The translations under genes were made by a program, and so were the position numbers. A stretch of DNA of 59,308 nucleotides from JBFWRI01 sp050248995 (lineage in GTDB: Bacteria; Pseudomonadota; Alphaproteobacteria; JAIXQD01). Positions 50,328 to 58,389 of this stretch are shown piece after piece. The stretch is taken from the NCBI GenBank assembly GCA_050248995.1, contig JBFWRI010000010.1:1-59308 (forward strand). Direction: 5' to 3'. The notes beneath the pieces were generated by a model. The model was given only the letters and a program-made list of their open reading frames with translations. It did no database searches and was not told where the DNA came from. The stretch's first letter is position 1. The number at the start of each line of letters is the position of its first letter.

Positions 50328-51554
50328 TTAAGCAGCTTTCGCCATCTTGGTTTTCAGCGTCGCGGTTACGGCGTCCATGAACTCCTGCGTCGTCAGCCAC
50401 TTTTGTTGTGGCCCGACCAGCAGCGCCAGATCCTTGGTCATGTTGCCGGCTTCAACCGTTTCAACACAGGCTTTTTCAAGCGTCTGCGCAAAGTTCACGA
50501 CATCCGGTGTCGCATCCAGCTGGCCACGGTATTTCAGGGCCTGTGTCCAGGCGAAGATGCTGGCGATGGGGTTGGTTGACGTTGCCTTGCCCTGCTGGTG
50601 GTCGCGGTAATGGCGCGTCACTGTGCCATGCGCGGCTTCGGTTTCAATCGATTTGCCGTCGGGCGACAGCAGGACCGATGTCATCAGGCCCAGCGAACCG
50701 AAGCCCTGTGCCACGCTGTCCGATTGCACATCACCGTCATAGTTTTTGCACGCCCACAGATAGCCACCGTCGGTGCGGATGCTTTGCGCCACCATGTCGT
50801 CGATCAAGCGGTGCTCATACGTCAGGCCGGCAGATTGGTACTTGTCCTTATATTCAGCCTCGAACACTTCTTGGAACACGTCCTTGAAGCGGCCATCATA
50901 GGCCTTCAGGATGGTATTCTTGGTGGCGAAGTATACTGGCACCCTGCGTTGCAGACCGAAGGTCAGGCACGCGCGGGCGAAGCCGCGAATGCTTTCGTCT
51001 TCGTTGTACATGGCCATGGCCACGCCGCTGCCGGGGAAATTGTGTACTTCAAATGTTTGCACATCACCGCCGCCTTCGGGCGTGAATGTCAGCGTCAGCT
51101 TGCCCTTGCCCGGCACCTTGAAATCGGTGGCGCGGTACTGGTCGCCGTAGGCATGGCGGGCAATGATGATAGGCTTTGTCCAACCTGGAACATAGGGCTT
51201 GATGTTCGAAATCAGGATCGGTTCGCGGAACACCGTGCCGTTCAGGATATTGCGGATGGTACCGTTCGGGGATTTCCACATCTTCTTCAGGCCGAACTCC
51301 TTCACGCGGGCTTCGTCCGGCGTAATGGTCGCGCACTTGACGCCGACGCCGTATTTCTTGATGGCTTCGGCGGCTTCGACCGTGATTTTGTCTTCGGTCG
51401 CATCGCGGCTTTGGATTGATAGGTCGTAATACTTCAGGTCGACCGTGACATAGGGAAGGATCAGCTGGTCCTTGATCATGGCCCAGATGATGCGGGTCAT
51501 CTCATCGCCATCCATTTCGACAAGCGGGTTCTTTACGGTAATTTTTTGGGTCAT
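50328..51554 (-). CDS. icd: Isocitrate dehydrogenase (NADP)
   Basis: Icd decarboxylates isocitrate to 2-oxoglutarate in the TCA cycle. From ATG 51554 (MTQKITVKNPLVEMDGDEMT) it has 408 residues, the homodimeric eukaryote-like subfamily used by alphaproteobacteria. Substrate-binding SPNGTIRNILNGTVFREP and the late TEAAHGTVTRHYRDHQQGK region are intact. AGGAGGCCTC precedes the start. Confidence 0.97.
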   Translation of the reverse strand: MTQKITVKNPLVEMDGDEMTRIIWAMIKDQLILPYVTVDLKYYDLSIQSRDATEDKITVEAAEAIKKYGVGVKCATITPDEARVKEFGLKKMWKSPNGTIRNILNGTVFREPILISNIKPYVPGWTKPIIIARHAYGDQYRATDFKVPGKGKLTLTFTPEGGGDVQTFEVHNFPGSGVAMAMYNEDESIRGFARACLTFGLQRRVPVYFATKNTILKAYDGRFKDVFQEVFEAEYKDKYQSAGLTYEHRLIDDMVAQSIRTDGGYLWACKNYDGDVQSDSVAQGFGSLGLMTSVLLSPDGKSIETEAAHGTVTRHYRDHQQGKATSTNPIASIFAWTQALKYRGQLDATPDVVNFAQTLEKACVETVEAGNMTKDLALLVGPQQKWLTTQEFMDAVTATLKTKMAKAA

Positions 51555-51649
51555 GAGGCCTCCTGAAATTTCCCTCATCCTATGGCCCATCGCATGAAAG
51601 TCAATGACAGGGCGCTGTCGGTTTGGTAGGTAGGGGGCGGAAAAAAGAC

Positions 51650-52423
51650 ATGTATTTCATACATTCAAAGAAAATACGGGTTATCGCACTGGTGGCGGCA
51701 CTTGTGCTGCTTATCGGGTTATTGGCCAGCCTACTTCTGGAAAACGGCGAGGCCGCGCCGCAGGGTGGCATCGTGCAGAATATGACATGGCGCGATGCTG
51801 TATTGACCATTGAAGGTCGGGCAGGGCCGAATATACCGGTCACCGTGTCGCTGGATGAAAATCAGGAGACTGTCCAAACAGATGTTGAAGGCCGCTTTGA
51901 TGTTAAACTTAATGTTGCCGAGCGCCTGCCCGCACGGCTCGCCATCACGTTGGGTGACCAGAACCATGATATTCTTGTAACCCGTTATCAGCGGCGTTGG
52001 CTGCTGCTGCAGCGAGCACAGGGTGAATTGCCGTGGCGACCGGTGATGGGGTATCCGCAGACACCAAATGCCGGCCTTGCTGTGTTGGTGAAAAGCAACG
52101 ACAGATATGGGCTTACATTTCACATCCCGCCCAGCGCCATGGGCGGCTCAGTGTATATTTATAATGACCGCCGGTTAGTGCTGACCCAGCCTGCTGCGCC
52201 ACTGGTGACACTTGTCATGCCGTCGTCGGCACATACGATGCGCCTGGATGTGTATAGTGCTGCGGGCCAGCTGCTACAGCGCGCCCGTGTCGCATTGCCG
52301 CCAGGCGATGCCAGTGCGCGCTATAATCTGCGCGATACCGATGTATGGCTGTTTGCCAACCTGTCGGCTCAGGCGGGCGAGGTGGATGAACAGATTCCGG
52401 GTCAATTTATTCCAGTACAATAG
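51650..52423 (+). CDS. Membrane-anchored periplasmic protein, unknown
   Basis: From ATG 51650 (MYFIHSKKIRV) the 257-residue protein has a basic N-terminus and one signal-anchor helix (VIALVAALVLLIGLLASLLL). The remainder is beta-rich and periplasmic: MTWRDAVLTIEGRAGPNIPV, a DVEGRFDVKLNVAERLPARL segment like carboxypeptidase-regulatory folds, and WRPVMGYPQTPNAGLAVLV. I do not recognise the family. It lies upstream of psd on the same strand (72-base gap) and may be in the same transcript. An in-frame GTG at 51623 is a possible earlier start. Confidence 0.6.
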   Translation: MYFIHSKKIRVIALVAALVLLIGLLASLLLENGEAAPQGGIVQNMTWRDAVLTIEGRAGPNIPVTVSLDENQETVQTDVEGRFDVKLNVAERLPARLAITLGDQNHDILVTRYQRRWLLLQRAQGELPWRPVMGYPQTPNAGLAVLVKSNDRYGLTFHIPPSAMGGSVYIYNDRRLVLTQPAAPLVTLVMPSSAHTMRLDVYSAAGQLLQRARVALPPGDASARYNLRDTDVWLFANLSAQAGEVDEQIPGQFIPVQ

Positions 52424-52495
52424 GCGGTCCTGCCTTGGACTTAAGCCTTGTTCGTGCTATTTCATCGGTTGCGCTATTTATATGGGAGAATCCTG

Positions 52496-53188
52496 ATGCA
52501 TGTCCTGCAATCTGTCCGTGTCGCCATACATTCCGACGGGTGGCCCTTCATCGGCGTGTTCGCCATCATCGCTGCCGTTCTGTCGGCCATCAGTTGCGTG
52601 TTAGGGTTTGTCGGGTGGATCGTCACAGCATGGTGCGTTTACTTCTTCCGCGATCCCGATCGCGTGATACCGACGCGTCCGGGCCTTATTGTTTCGCCCG
52701 CTGATGGCATCGTGCAGATGATTGCTGACGTCGAGCCGCCGGCGGAATTGCAGCTGCCGCCCGGTCTTTATACGCGTATCAGCATTTTCCTGAATGTCTT
52801 TGATGTGCATATCAATCGCCTGCCGATCGGTGGCACCATAACGCACAAGGTGTATGTGCCTGGTAAGTTCATCAACGCATCGTTGGACAAGGCAAGCCTT
52901 GATAACGAACGCCTTGGTCTCAAGATTAAAATGGACGACGGCCGTGAAATCGCCGTCGTGCAGATAGCGGGCCTTGTGGCGCGCCGCATCGTAAGCTGGG
53001 TTGATGCAGGGCAGACCCTGAAGACCGGCGAGCGTTTCGGCATGATCCGCTTTGGCAGTCGCGCTGATGTTTACTTGCCGGCCGATATCGCGCCGCAGGT
53101 TGTCCGGGGCCAGCGTATGATCGGCGGTGAAAGTATTATCGCCGACCTGACGGCCAGCGAACCTGCCCGGCAGGGTGAGGTGCGCTGA
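52496..53188 (+). CDS. psd: Phosphatidylserine decarboxylase proenzyme
   Basis: Psd makes phosphatidylethanolamine from phosphatidylserine in the inner membrane. From ATG 52496 (GGGAGAATCCTG before it) the 230-residue short-form proenzyme has two N-terminal membrane segments (FIGVFAIIAAVLSAISCVLG and the following). SPADGIVQMI and ISIFLNVFDVHINRLPIGG follow, then the self-cleavage site in RFGSRADVYLP, where Ser becomes the pyruvoyl group. Its stop overlaps the pssA start (TGATG). Confidence 0.96.
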   Translation: MHVLQSVRVAIHSDGWPFIGVFAIIAAVLSAISCVLGFVGWIVTAWCVYFFRDPDRVIPTRPGLIVSPADGIVQMIADVEPPAELQLPPGLYTRISIFLNVFDVHINRLPIGGTITHKVYVPGKFINASLDKASLDNERLGLKIKMDDGREIAVVQIAGLVARRIVSWVDAGQTLKTGERFGMIRFGSRADVYLPADIAPQVVRGQRMIGGESIIADLTASEPARQGEVR

Positions 53189-53931
53189 TGCCGCACTTTC
53201 CGGAGCATCTCGCCTTTAAACGCCTGTTGCCCAACATCCTGACGCTTCTGGCGTTGGCCAGCGGTCTGACGGCGCTGCGTTACGGGCTGCTCGGTCATTA
53301 CGAAAAAACCGTCATCGCCATGCTGGCTGCCGGTTTCTTCGACATCATGGACGGCCGTGTCGCCCGCATGTTGGGCACGCCCAGCAAGTTCGGCGCTGAA
53401 CTTGACAGCTTGTCGGATGTCATCTGTTTCGGTGTAACCCCGGCGATTACCATGTATCTGTGGACGCTGTCGGGCGCCGGTACGCTGGGCTGGCTGGCCG
53501 TGTTGTGTTTCGTGCTGTGCTGTGCCCTGCGTCTTGCACGTTTTAATGTGATGGCCGAAGACCCAAATCCGAAGCCGTTTACGAAAAAGTTTTTTACCGG
53601 TGTACCAACACCTGCTGGTGGCGCGCTGGCAATGATGCCGCTGGTTGCCGACATTCAATGGCCAGAGCTGGGCCTGATTGAAAACAAGATGGTTGTCTCT
53701 GTGTGGCTTCTGGTGTCAGCGCTGCTGATGGTCAGCCGGGTGCCGACATTCGCCCTGAAAGGCTGGCATATCCCACGCGGCGCCGTTGTCCCTTTGCTGG
53801 TGTGTGTGGGCCTTGCGGCGGCCGGACTGGTGACAGACACATGGGCAACGCTTGTGCTGCTTGTCAGCATCTATATCTGCAGCCTGCCGATCGCGGGCTG
53901 GTATTATTTTATCCTGGCTAAAAAAGCCTAG
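53188..53931 (+). CDS. pssA: CDP-diacylglycerol-serine O-phosphatidyltransferase
   Basis: PssA forms phosphatidylserine from CDP-diacylglycerol and serine, feeding Psd. The 247-residue membrane enzyme has the CDP-alcohol motif in MDGRVARMLGTPSKFGAELD SLSD (DGxxAR...G...D...D) and about six to eight hydrophobic helices (TLGWLAVLCFVLCCALRLAR, VSVWLLVSALLMVSRVPTF). It is translationally coupled to psd and convergent with the aldolase gene, overlapping it by four bases. Confidence 0.96.
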   Translation: MPHFPEHLAFKRLLPNILTLLALASGLTALRYGLLGHYEKTVIAMLAAGFFDIMDGRVARMLGTPSKFGAELDSLSDVICFGVTPAITMYLWTLSGAGTLGWLAVLCFVLCCALRLARFNVMAEDPNPKPFTKKFFTGVPTPAGGALAMMPLVADIQWPELGLIENKMVVSVWLLVSALLMVSRVPTFALKGWHIPRGAVVPLLVCVGLAAAGLVTDTWATLVLLVSIYICSLPIAGWYYFILAKKA

Positions 53932-54839
53932 GCCGAATAAATCTTCACAATCTCGTCCAGCAACTTCAGTGCGTCGGCTTCGGGCCGCTGGAAAGCGTTG
54001 CGGCCTATGATCGAGCCATTGCCACCGCCGGCGTGAATAGCGCGGGCATCATTCAGCACGCTGTCTGTATCCTTCGCTTCGCCGCCCGAAAACACCACGG
54101 GCCTGCGGCCATCAAAGCAGGATTGCACAACATGGCGCACGCGGTCGGCCAGCGTATCCTTGGCAACGTTTTCATAGGCCTTCTTCGCGGCGTCCTGCTT
54201 GATATGGGCGGTGGGCAGCTTCACCTTGACGATATGCGCGCCGCATTGCGCAGCCATATGTGCACCATAGGCAACGATATCCAGCGCTGTTTCACCGTCT
54301 TTGCTAAGCGTGCCGCCCCGCGGGTATGACCAGACAATCATCGGCAAATCCTTTTTACGGGCCTGCGCGCTGATATCGACCAGTTTTTCAACTTGCGTAT
54401 AATAGTCGTCGCTGCCGGGGTAGACGGTGTACCCAACCGCCGCGCAGCCAAGACGCACAGCGTCGTCAACCGTAGCGGTGATGGCATTGTTCTTTGCGCC
54501 GACCAGCGTGGTTGCGCTGTTTATCTTCAAAATCAGCGGCAATTTGTTGCGGTATTCCTTGGTGACGGCTGCCAGTTGGCCCAATGGTCCGGCATAGGCG
54601 TTCAGGCCGGCGTCCACGGCCAGCTTGACGAAGTAGTCAGGATTATAGGCGACCGGGTTCGGCGCATAACTGCGTGCCGGACCGTGCTCCCAGCCCTGAT
54701 CGACGGGAAGGATGACCATGCGGCCGGTGCCACCAAGACGGCCCTGCATGAACAGGCGCGCGATATTTTGCAGCAACGCCTCGTTTTCATAAGTATAGTA
54801 ATTAAGTATCTTTTCAACGGCAGGCGTAAGCTTGGGCAT
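53928..54839 (-). CDS. fbaB: Class I fructose-bisphosphate aldolase (DhnA/FbaB type)
   Basis: This enzyme cleaves or forms fructose 1,6-bisphosphate through a Schiff base. The 303-residue protein follows the archaeal-type class I pattern: MVILPVDQGWEHGPARSY, LILKINSATTLVGAKNNAIT, DLPMIVWSYPRGGTLSKDGE and the Schiff-base Lys in GAHIVKVKLPTAH. The C-terminal phosphate loop is PVVFSGGEAKD and GGNGSIIGRNAFQRP. No metal-dependent class II enzyme is seen in the window. Confidence 0.95.
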   Translation of the reverse strand: MPKLTPAVEKILNYYTYENEALLQNIARLFMQGRLGGTGRMVILPVDQGWEHGPARSYAPNPVAYNPDYFVKLAVDAGLNAYAGPLGQLAAVTKEYRNKLPLILKINSATTLVGAKNNAITATVDDAVRLGCAAVGYTVYPGSDDYYTQVEKLVDISAQARKKDLPMIVWSYPRGGTLSKDGETALDIVAYGAHMAAQCGAHIVKVKLPTAHIKQDAAKKAYENVAKDTLADRVRHVVQSCFDGRRPVVFSGGEAKDTDSVLNDARAIHAGGGNGSIIGRNAFQRPEADALKLLDEIVKIYSA

Positions 54840-54882
54840 GCAAGACCTCGTATTTCTTTCGTGCCTATGTTACGTCCGGATT

Positions 54883-55548
54883 ATGGTTTTGTTGAGAGCG
54901 ATAATCATCGCCAGCCTGTGTATCCTGCCGGCACATGCGGCCACAGTGCAGCAGGTGATTGATGGCACAACCGTGCAGCTGGACGACGGGCAGGTTGTAA
55001 GTCTTGCCGGCATTGTCGGGGCAAATACAGCGCAGCTTGAAAAAGTCGTTGCCGGCAAAACACTGACGCTGGCGCCGCCGCTGCCCCATAATCGCTATGG
55101 GCAGGCGGTTGGTATTTTACTGCTGCCCGATGGCACAAGTGTGCAGAGTGTGCTGGTTGCCGCAGGGCAGGCGTATGTTTTCACCCTGCCTGAAACGGCG
55201 GCACTGGCCGCAACGCTTTTGCCGGTTGAACGCGCCGCACGTGCGGCAAGAAAAGGCAGGTGGGCATCCGACTTTAAAATCAATAAGGCCGATTATGTGC
55301 CGTACGGCGGATTCGCGATTGTCGAAGGGAAAGTCGCCGCTGTTGCTTCTGTAAAAGGTACGACTTATGTGAACTTCGGCGCTGACTGGAAAACCGACTT
55401 CACCGTCAGTATGAGCGGCACGTTGGCGCGTACGCTGAAACCGAAGTTGTGGGCCGGTAAAGTAATTCGTGTGCGCGGGTGGGTACAAAACAAAAACGGC
55501 CCACACGTTACCGTGACGCACGCCGAACAGGTTGAGCTTATTCCTTAA
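54883..55548 (+). CDS. Secreted SNase-fold protein lacking catalytic residues
   Basis: From ATG 54883 a signal peptide (LRAIIIASLCILPAHA) leads to a staphylococcal-nuclease-like OB fold: VQQVIDGTTVQLDDGQVVSL, then NRYGQAVGILLLPDGTSVQS and LVAAGQAYVFTLPE. In active nucleases Arg35 and Glu43 lie in FRLLLVDTPE and Arg87 in YGRGLAY. Here the first becomes VSLAGIVGAN and the second YGQAVGI, so all three catalytic residues appear lost. About 90 extra C-terminal residues form a second beta-rich domain ending HVTVTHAEQVELIP. Likely a binding module. Its 3' end overlaps recX by 11 bases. Confidence 0.75.
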   Translation: MVLLRAIIIASLCILPAHAATVQQVIDGTTVQLDDGQVVSLAGIVGANTAQLEKVVAGKTLTLAPPLPHNRYGQAVGILLLPDGTSVQSVLVAAGQAYVFTLPETAALAATLLPVERAARAARKGRWASDFKINKADYVPYGGFAIVEGKVAAVASVKGTTYVNFGADWKTDFTVSMSGTLARTLKPKLWAGKVIRVRGWVQNKNGPHVTVTHAEQVELIP

Positions 55549-56065
55549 GTGTCCCCCGGAGAGCTAGTCGGGCGATGCTGCCGCTGAAACCGGCGCGCGT
55601 CAGCGCGGCAAGATCTTTCTGTGCGGCATTTTCAATGGTGCGCGTGCGGTAAGGCCCAAGGCGTTTGCGTTTTACATAAAGCCTTGCCGCCGCCAGTTCA
55701 TCGTCATCATTCGCAACGACGGCGTTTGCGATGCCCTTTTCGCGCAGCTTGGCGTTGATGGCGCGAGCCGATCCTCCCTTGCGACGCAGGCTTGAAACCT
55801 TGGCATCGGCATAGCTTTTATCATTCACATAGCCCAGCCGCACAAACTTCTGCACCAGGTCGGCGATAATTTTGGCGAACGGCGCAGCATCAAAGTCGGG
55901 ATAGGCATGTTGTGCCCGTAACACTTTACGCTGCAGCGCGCGGGTCAGTGTGGTAGTGGTCGCCGCAAAGCGCTGTACATAATAAAGTGCCGCGTTTTCA
56001 AGATACGAGGCCGTTGGCAGGCGTACGGGTTTGGGCTGTTTTTTGGCTTTTGCTTTCGCCTTCAT
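55538..56065 (-). CDS. recX: Recombination regulator RecX
   Basis: RecX caps and inhibits RecA filaments. The 175-residue protein shows the three-helix repeats of the family: ALYYVQRFAATTTTLTRALQ, VRLGYVNDKSYADAKVSSLR then SARAINAKLREKGI, and AARLYVKRKRLGPYR. recA is not in the window. The protein starts with a very basic tail (MKAKAKAKKQPKPVRLP). Confidence 0.9.
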   Translation of the reverse strand: MKAKAKAKKQPKPVRLPTASYLENAALYYVQRFAATTTTLTRALQRKVLRAQHAYPDFDAAPFAKIIADLVQKFVRLGYVNDKSYADAKVSSLRRKGGSARAINAKLREKGIANAVVANDDDELAAARLYVKRKRLGPYRTRTIENAAQKDLAALTRAGFSGSIARLALRGTLKE

Positions 56066-56110
56066 GGAATTAAACTAGGGCATATTTTTAATTTTCCCTA
56101 TGGGTATATC

Positions 56111-56293
56111 GTGTTGCTGCCGGGTGAAAAAGAAGAACTGCTGGATCAATGGTGCCGCGAGAAGGGTCTATCACCTGCCGAGGCCGCAGAGCTTTTTGAT
56201 ATTGCGCTGGAAGAAATGCTGCAGCAGGGTGAAGAAGCTGCGGACCGCCCTTTTCATGTGGTCGAGCCGAATTGGCCGTTTAAAGGGCTTTAA
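56111..56293 (+). CDS. Small acidic 60-residue protein, unknown
   Basis: The frame opens with GTG at 56111 (MLLPGEKEELLDQWCREKGL). It is acidic and helical (SPAEAAELFDIALEEMLQQG) and ends HVVEPNWPFKGL. No membrane segment or known domain is seen. It is divergent from recX and convergent with rlmD, overlapping the rlmD stop by four bases. Its protein-like composition and tight fit between neighbours support it, but the Shine-Dalgarno is weak. Confidence 0.45.
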   Translation: MLLPGEKEELLDQWCREKGLSPAEAAELFDIALEEMLQQGEEAADRPFHVVEPNWPFKGL

Positions 56294-57591
56294 CGCGTAA
56301 AAACGCCGACAACCTCGACGTGCGGCGAATACAAGAACTGGTCAACTGGAGTCAGTTCGCGGAATGTATAACCGCCATCCATCAGTATCTTAGCGTCGCG
56401 TGCGAATGTTTCGGCGTTGCAGCTGATGCCGATCACCAGTGGCACCTTTGATTGTGCCAACTGTTCAGCCTGTGTTTTGGCGCCAGCGCGCGGCGGATCG
56501 AACACAACAACGTCAAAGGTATTTAGTTCGGCAGGCAGAAGCGGGTCGGCGAACAGATCCTGCGCGCGCGTGGCGATACGCATGTGTTTAGCATTTGTCA
56601 GCGCCGCCAGACTGTCGCCTTCGCTTTCAACGGCGAGCACGTTGCCATAGGCGGCCAGCACCCCACTGAAAGTGCCGCAGCCGGCGAACAGGTCGGCAAA
56701 GCGCCCATCTTTTTTAGAAAAGACGCCGGGCGCATATTTCTTGATGGCGGTATGGATGCAGTCGCCCATTGCGGCTTCGCCTTCGGTTGTGGCCTGCAGG
56801 AACGAGCCGGCCGGCGGGTGCACGACCATATCGCCAAATGTGCAACTGGGCATATTGGATGTATAAATCGGGTCGCGATCTTTAATCTTACGCGCACGAA
56901 TAGAAAGACGAGCCAATTTGTTGTCGCGTGCAAAAGCGGCCAGCCTTTCGCGATCTTCCCACTCCAGCCGCGGCAGGCCCAGCAGCACGACATCCAGTCC
57001 TTCCGGAAACCACGTAACCGCGATATCCGTTTTGTCTGATGGCTGCAGCAGTGCATCCAGCAGTATGCGCAGCGGCGCTAGCAACCCCGCGATGGCCGAC
57101 TTTACAACAATGCACTGCTTTACATCCACCAGCCAGTGTGCGCCGCGTTCGTTGAAGCCGACAGATAATTGGCCGTCGCGGAACTTGCGGGCTGAAAACA
57201 CAACGCGTCGTCGTGCGCCTTCCGGGCTAATACGCATCGGTTGCACCGTTTCAGCTGTAATGCCGGCACGCTCCAGCTCATGCAGTACGAGACCGGTCTT
57301 CCATGCGTCATAGGTATCCGGCGTCATATGCTGTAGCGCACAGCCGCCGCACACACCGAAATGCTGGCATGGCGCAGCACGGCGACTGGGTGCGGGCGTA
57401 ATAACTTTCTTTAGCCGGCCTGTGGCGGGCTGTTTTTTACGGCGGAAGATGTCAACGGCTACCTGTTCATCGGGCAATGTATAGGGCACGAAAACATTCG
57501 TGCCATTGTGGGTAGCCACTCCATCACCGCTCCGGCCAAGATGGGTTATCCGGAGCTCGGCAGACTCGGGAACTAAAGGCTTTTTCATCAC
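56290..57591 (-). CDS. rlmD: TrmA/RlmD-family RNA (uracil-5-)-methyltransferase
   Basis: This SAM-dependent enzyme makes 5-methyluridine in rRNA or tRNA. The 433-residue protein has an N-terminal TRAM domain, the iron-sulfur cluster Cys in CQHFGVCGGCALQH and later VDVKQC, the SAM loop DLFAGCGTFSGVLA, DVVVFDPPRAGAK, and the nucleophilic Cys in VIGISCNAETFARDA. Family members include RlmC, RlmD and TrmA; RlmD-like is my best guess. The start overlaps the thioesterase stop by four bases. Confidence 0.88.
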   Translation of the reverse strand: MMKKPLVPESAELRITHLGRSGDGVATHNGTNVFVPYTLPDEQVAVDIFRRKKQPATGRLKKVITPAPSRRAAPCQHFGVCGGCALQHMTPDTYDAWKTGLVLHELERAGITAETVQPMRISPEGARRRVVFSARKFRDGQLSVGFNERGAHWLVDVKQCIVVKSAIAGLLAPLRILLDALLQPSDKTDIAVTWFPEGLDVVLLGLPRLEWEDRERLAAFARDNKLARLSIRARKIKDRDPIYTSNMPSCTFGDMVVHPPAGSFLQATTEGEAAMGDCIHTAIKKYAPGVFSKKDGRFADLFAGCGTFSGVLAAYGNVLAVESEGDSLAALTNAKHMRIATRAQDLFADPLLPAELNTFDVVVFDPPRAGAKTQAEQLAQSKVPLVIGISCNAETFARDAKILMDGGYTFRELTPVDQFLYSPHVEVVGVFTR

Positions 57592-58049
57592 ATGTAAGTT
57601 TTGGCCATTGCGCGCCAGTCATCGCTAATCGGCACAACGCTGTGAGTTTTGGCATCAACCATCACCATCACTGAATGACTGGTGGCGTGGCATTGGTCGC
57701 CAACGAAGATACCGACAACAATACCTGCACTTGTATTGCCGGTCTTCAGAATACGCACACCGATATCCATTGAGCTGGGGTAATGCGTCTCGCGGTGGTA
57801 TTCGATGTGTGAAGCACGCATCAGGCCGAATTGGGGCTGTTTCCAGAAATTACCTTTGTAAAGTTCGGTCCACATCGCGATGCGGGCGACCTCGAAGTAA
57901 ATGCCATACGAATTGTTGTTGACGTGACCCAGTGCATCGATATCAGCAAAGCGCACATTCTCGGTAACCCAGAAGCGGTAAAAATCGCGGCCCAGCCACG
58001 CTTCGGGATGGCGCTCCAGCTTGTGGTCAGGAGGGGTATCAGTATTCAT
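57588..58049 (-). CDS. Acyl-CoA thioesterase (4HBT hotdog fold)
   Basis: The 153-residue protein has the 4-hydroxybenzoyl-CoA-thioesterase pattern RFADIDALGHVNNNSYGIYF, with the catalytic Asp in ADIDALGHVNN, then IEYHRETHYPSSMDIGVRIL and ATSHSVMVMVDAKTHSVVPI. The substrate is unknown. It is translationally coupled to rlmD downstream. Confidence 0.9.
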   Translation of the reverse strand: MNTDTPPDHKLERHPEAWLGRDFYRFWVTENVRFADIDALGHVNNNSYGIYFEVARIAMWTELYKGNFWKQPQFGLMRASHIEYHRETHYPSSMDIGVRILKTGNTSAGIVVGIFVGDQCHATSHSVMVMVDAKTHSVVPISDDWRAMAKTYM

Positions 58050-58143
58050 GGGGCCAGCTTAGCTGCTTGTCGTGCGGGTGAAAATAGTGCTTTGCATCGT
58101 CCCCGAGCGTGCTATGAATCGAAGCACAACAGGGATAGACATC

Positions 58144-58389
58144 ATGACACCGACAAATCCGCCTGCCAACGACGAGACCGAAGAGCTTTTCGAAAAAGCA
58201 CTGGTTATTGCCGAAAAGCATCTGGACGCTGCCTGTACCGAAGCGGGGGACCTGGCTGACTATGTTGCTGTAGCGATGATCGAAGTTGCCGTAAATCAGG
58301 CGATTGATGTGGCCGGACACGAAGATATCGTTGCTGTGCTACGTGACTTGGCCGACCAGATCGAGCAGGATCTGACAACCGAAGGCTAG
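58144..58389 (+). CDS. Hypothetical 81-residue acidic protein
   Basis: From ATG 58144, preceded by CAGGGATAG, the protein reads MTPTNPPANDETEELFEKAL. It is strongly acidic and helical (VIAEKHLDAACTEAGDLADY and VAVLRDLADQIEQDLTTEG). There is no signal, membrane segment or recognised domain. It ends immediately before the convergent pgk stop. Confidence 0.55.
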   Translation: MTPTNPPANDETEELFEKALVIAEKHLDAACTEAGDLADYVAVAMIEVAVNQAIDVAGHEDIVAVLRDLADQIEQDLTTEG

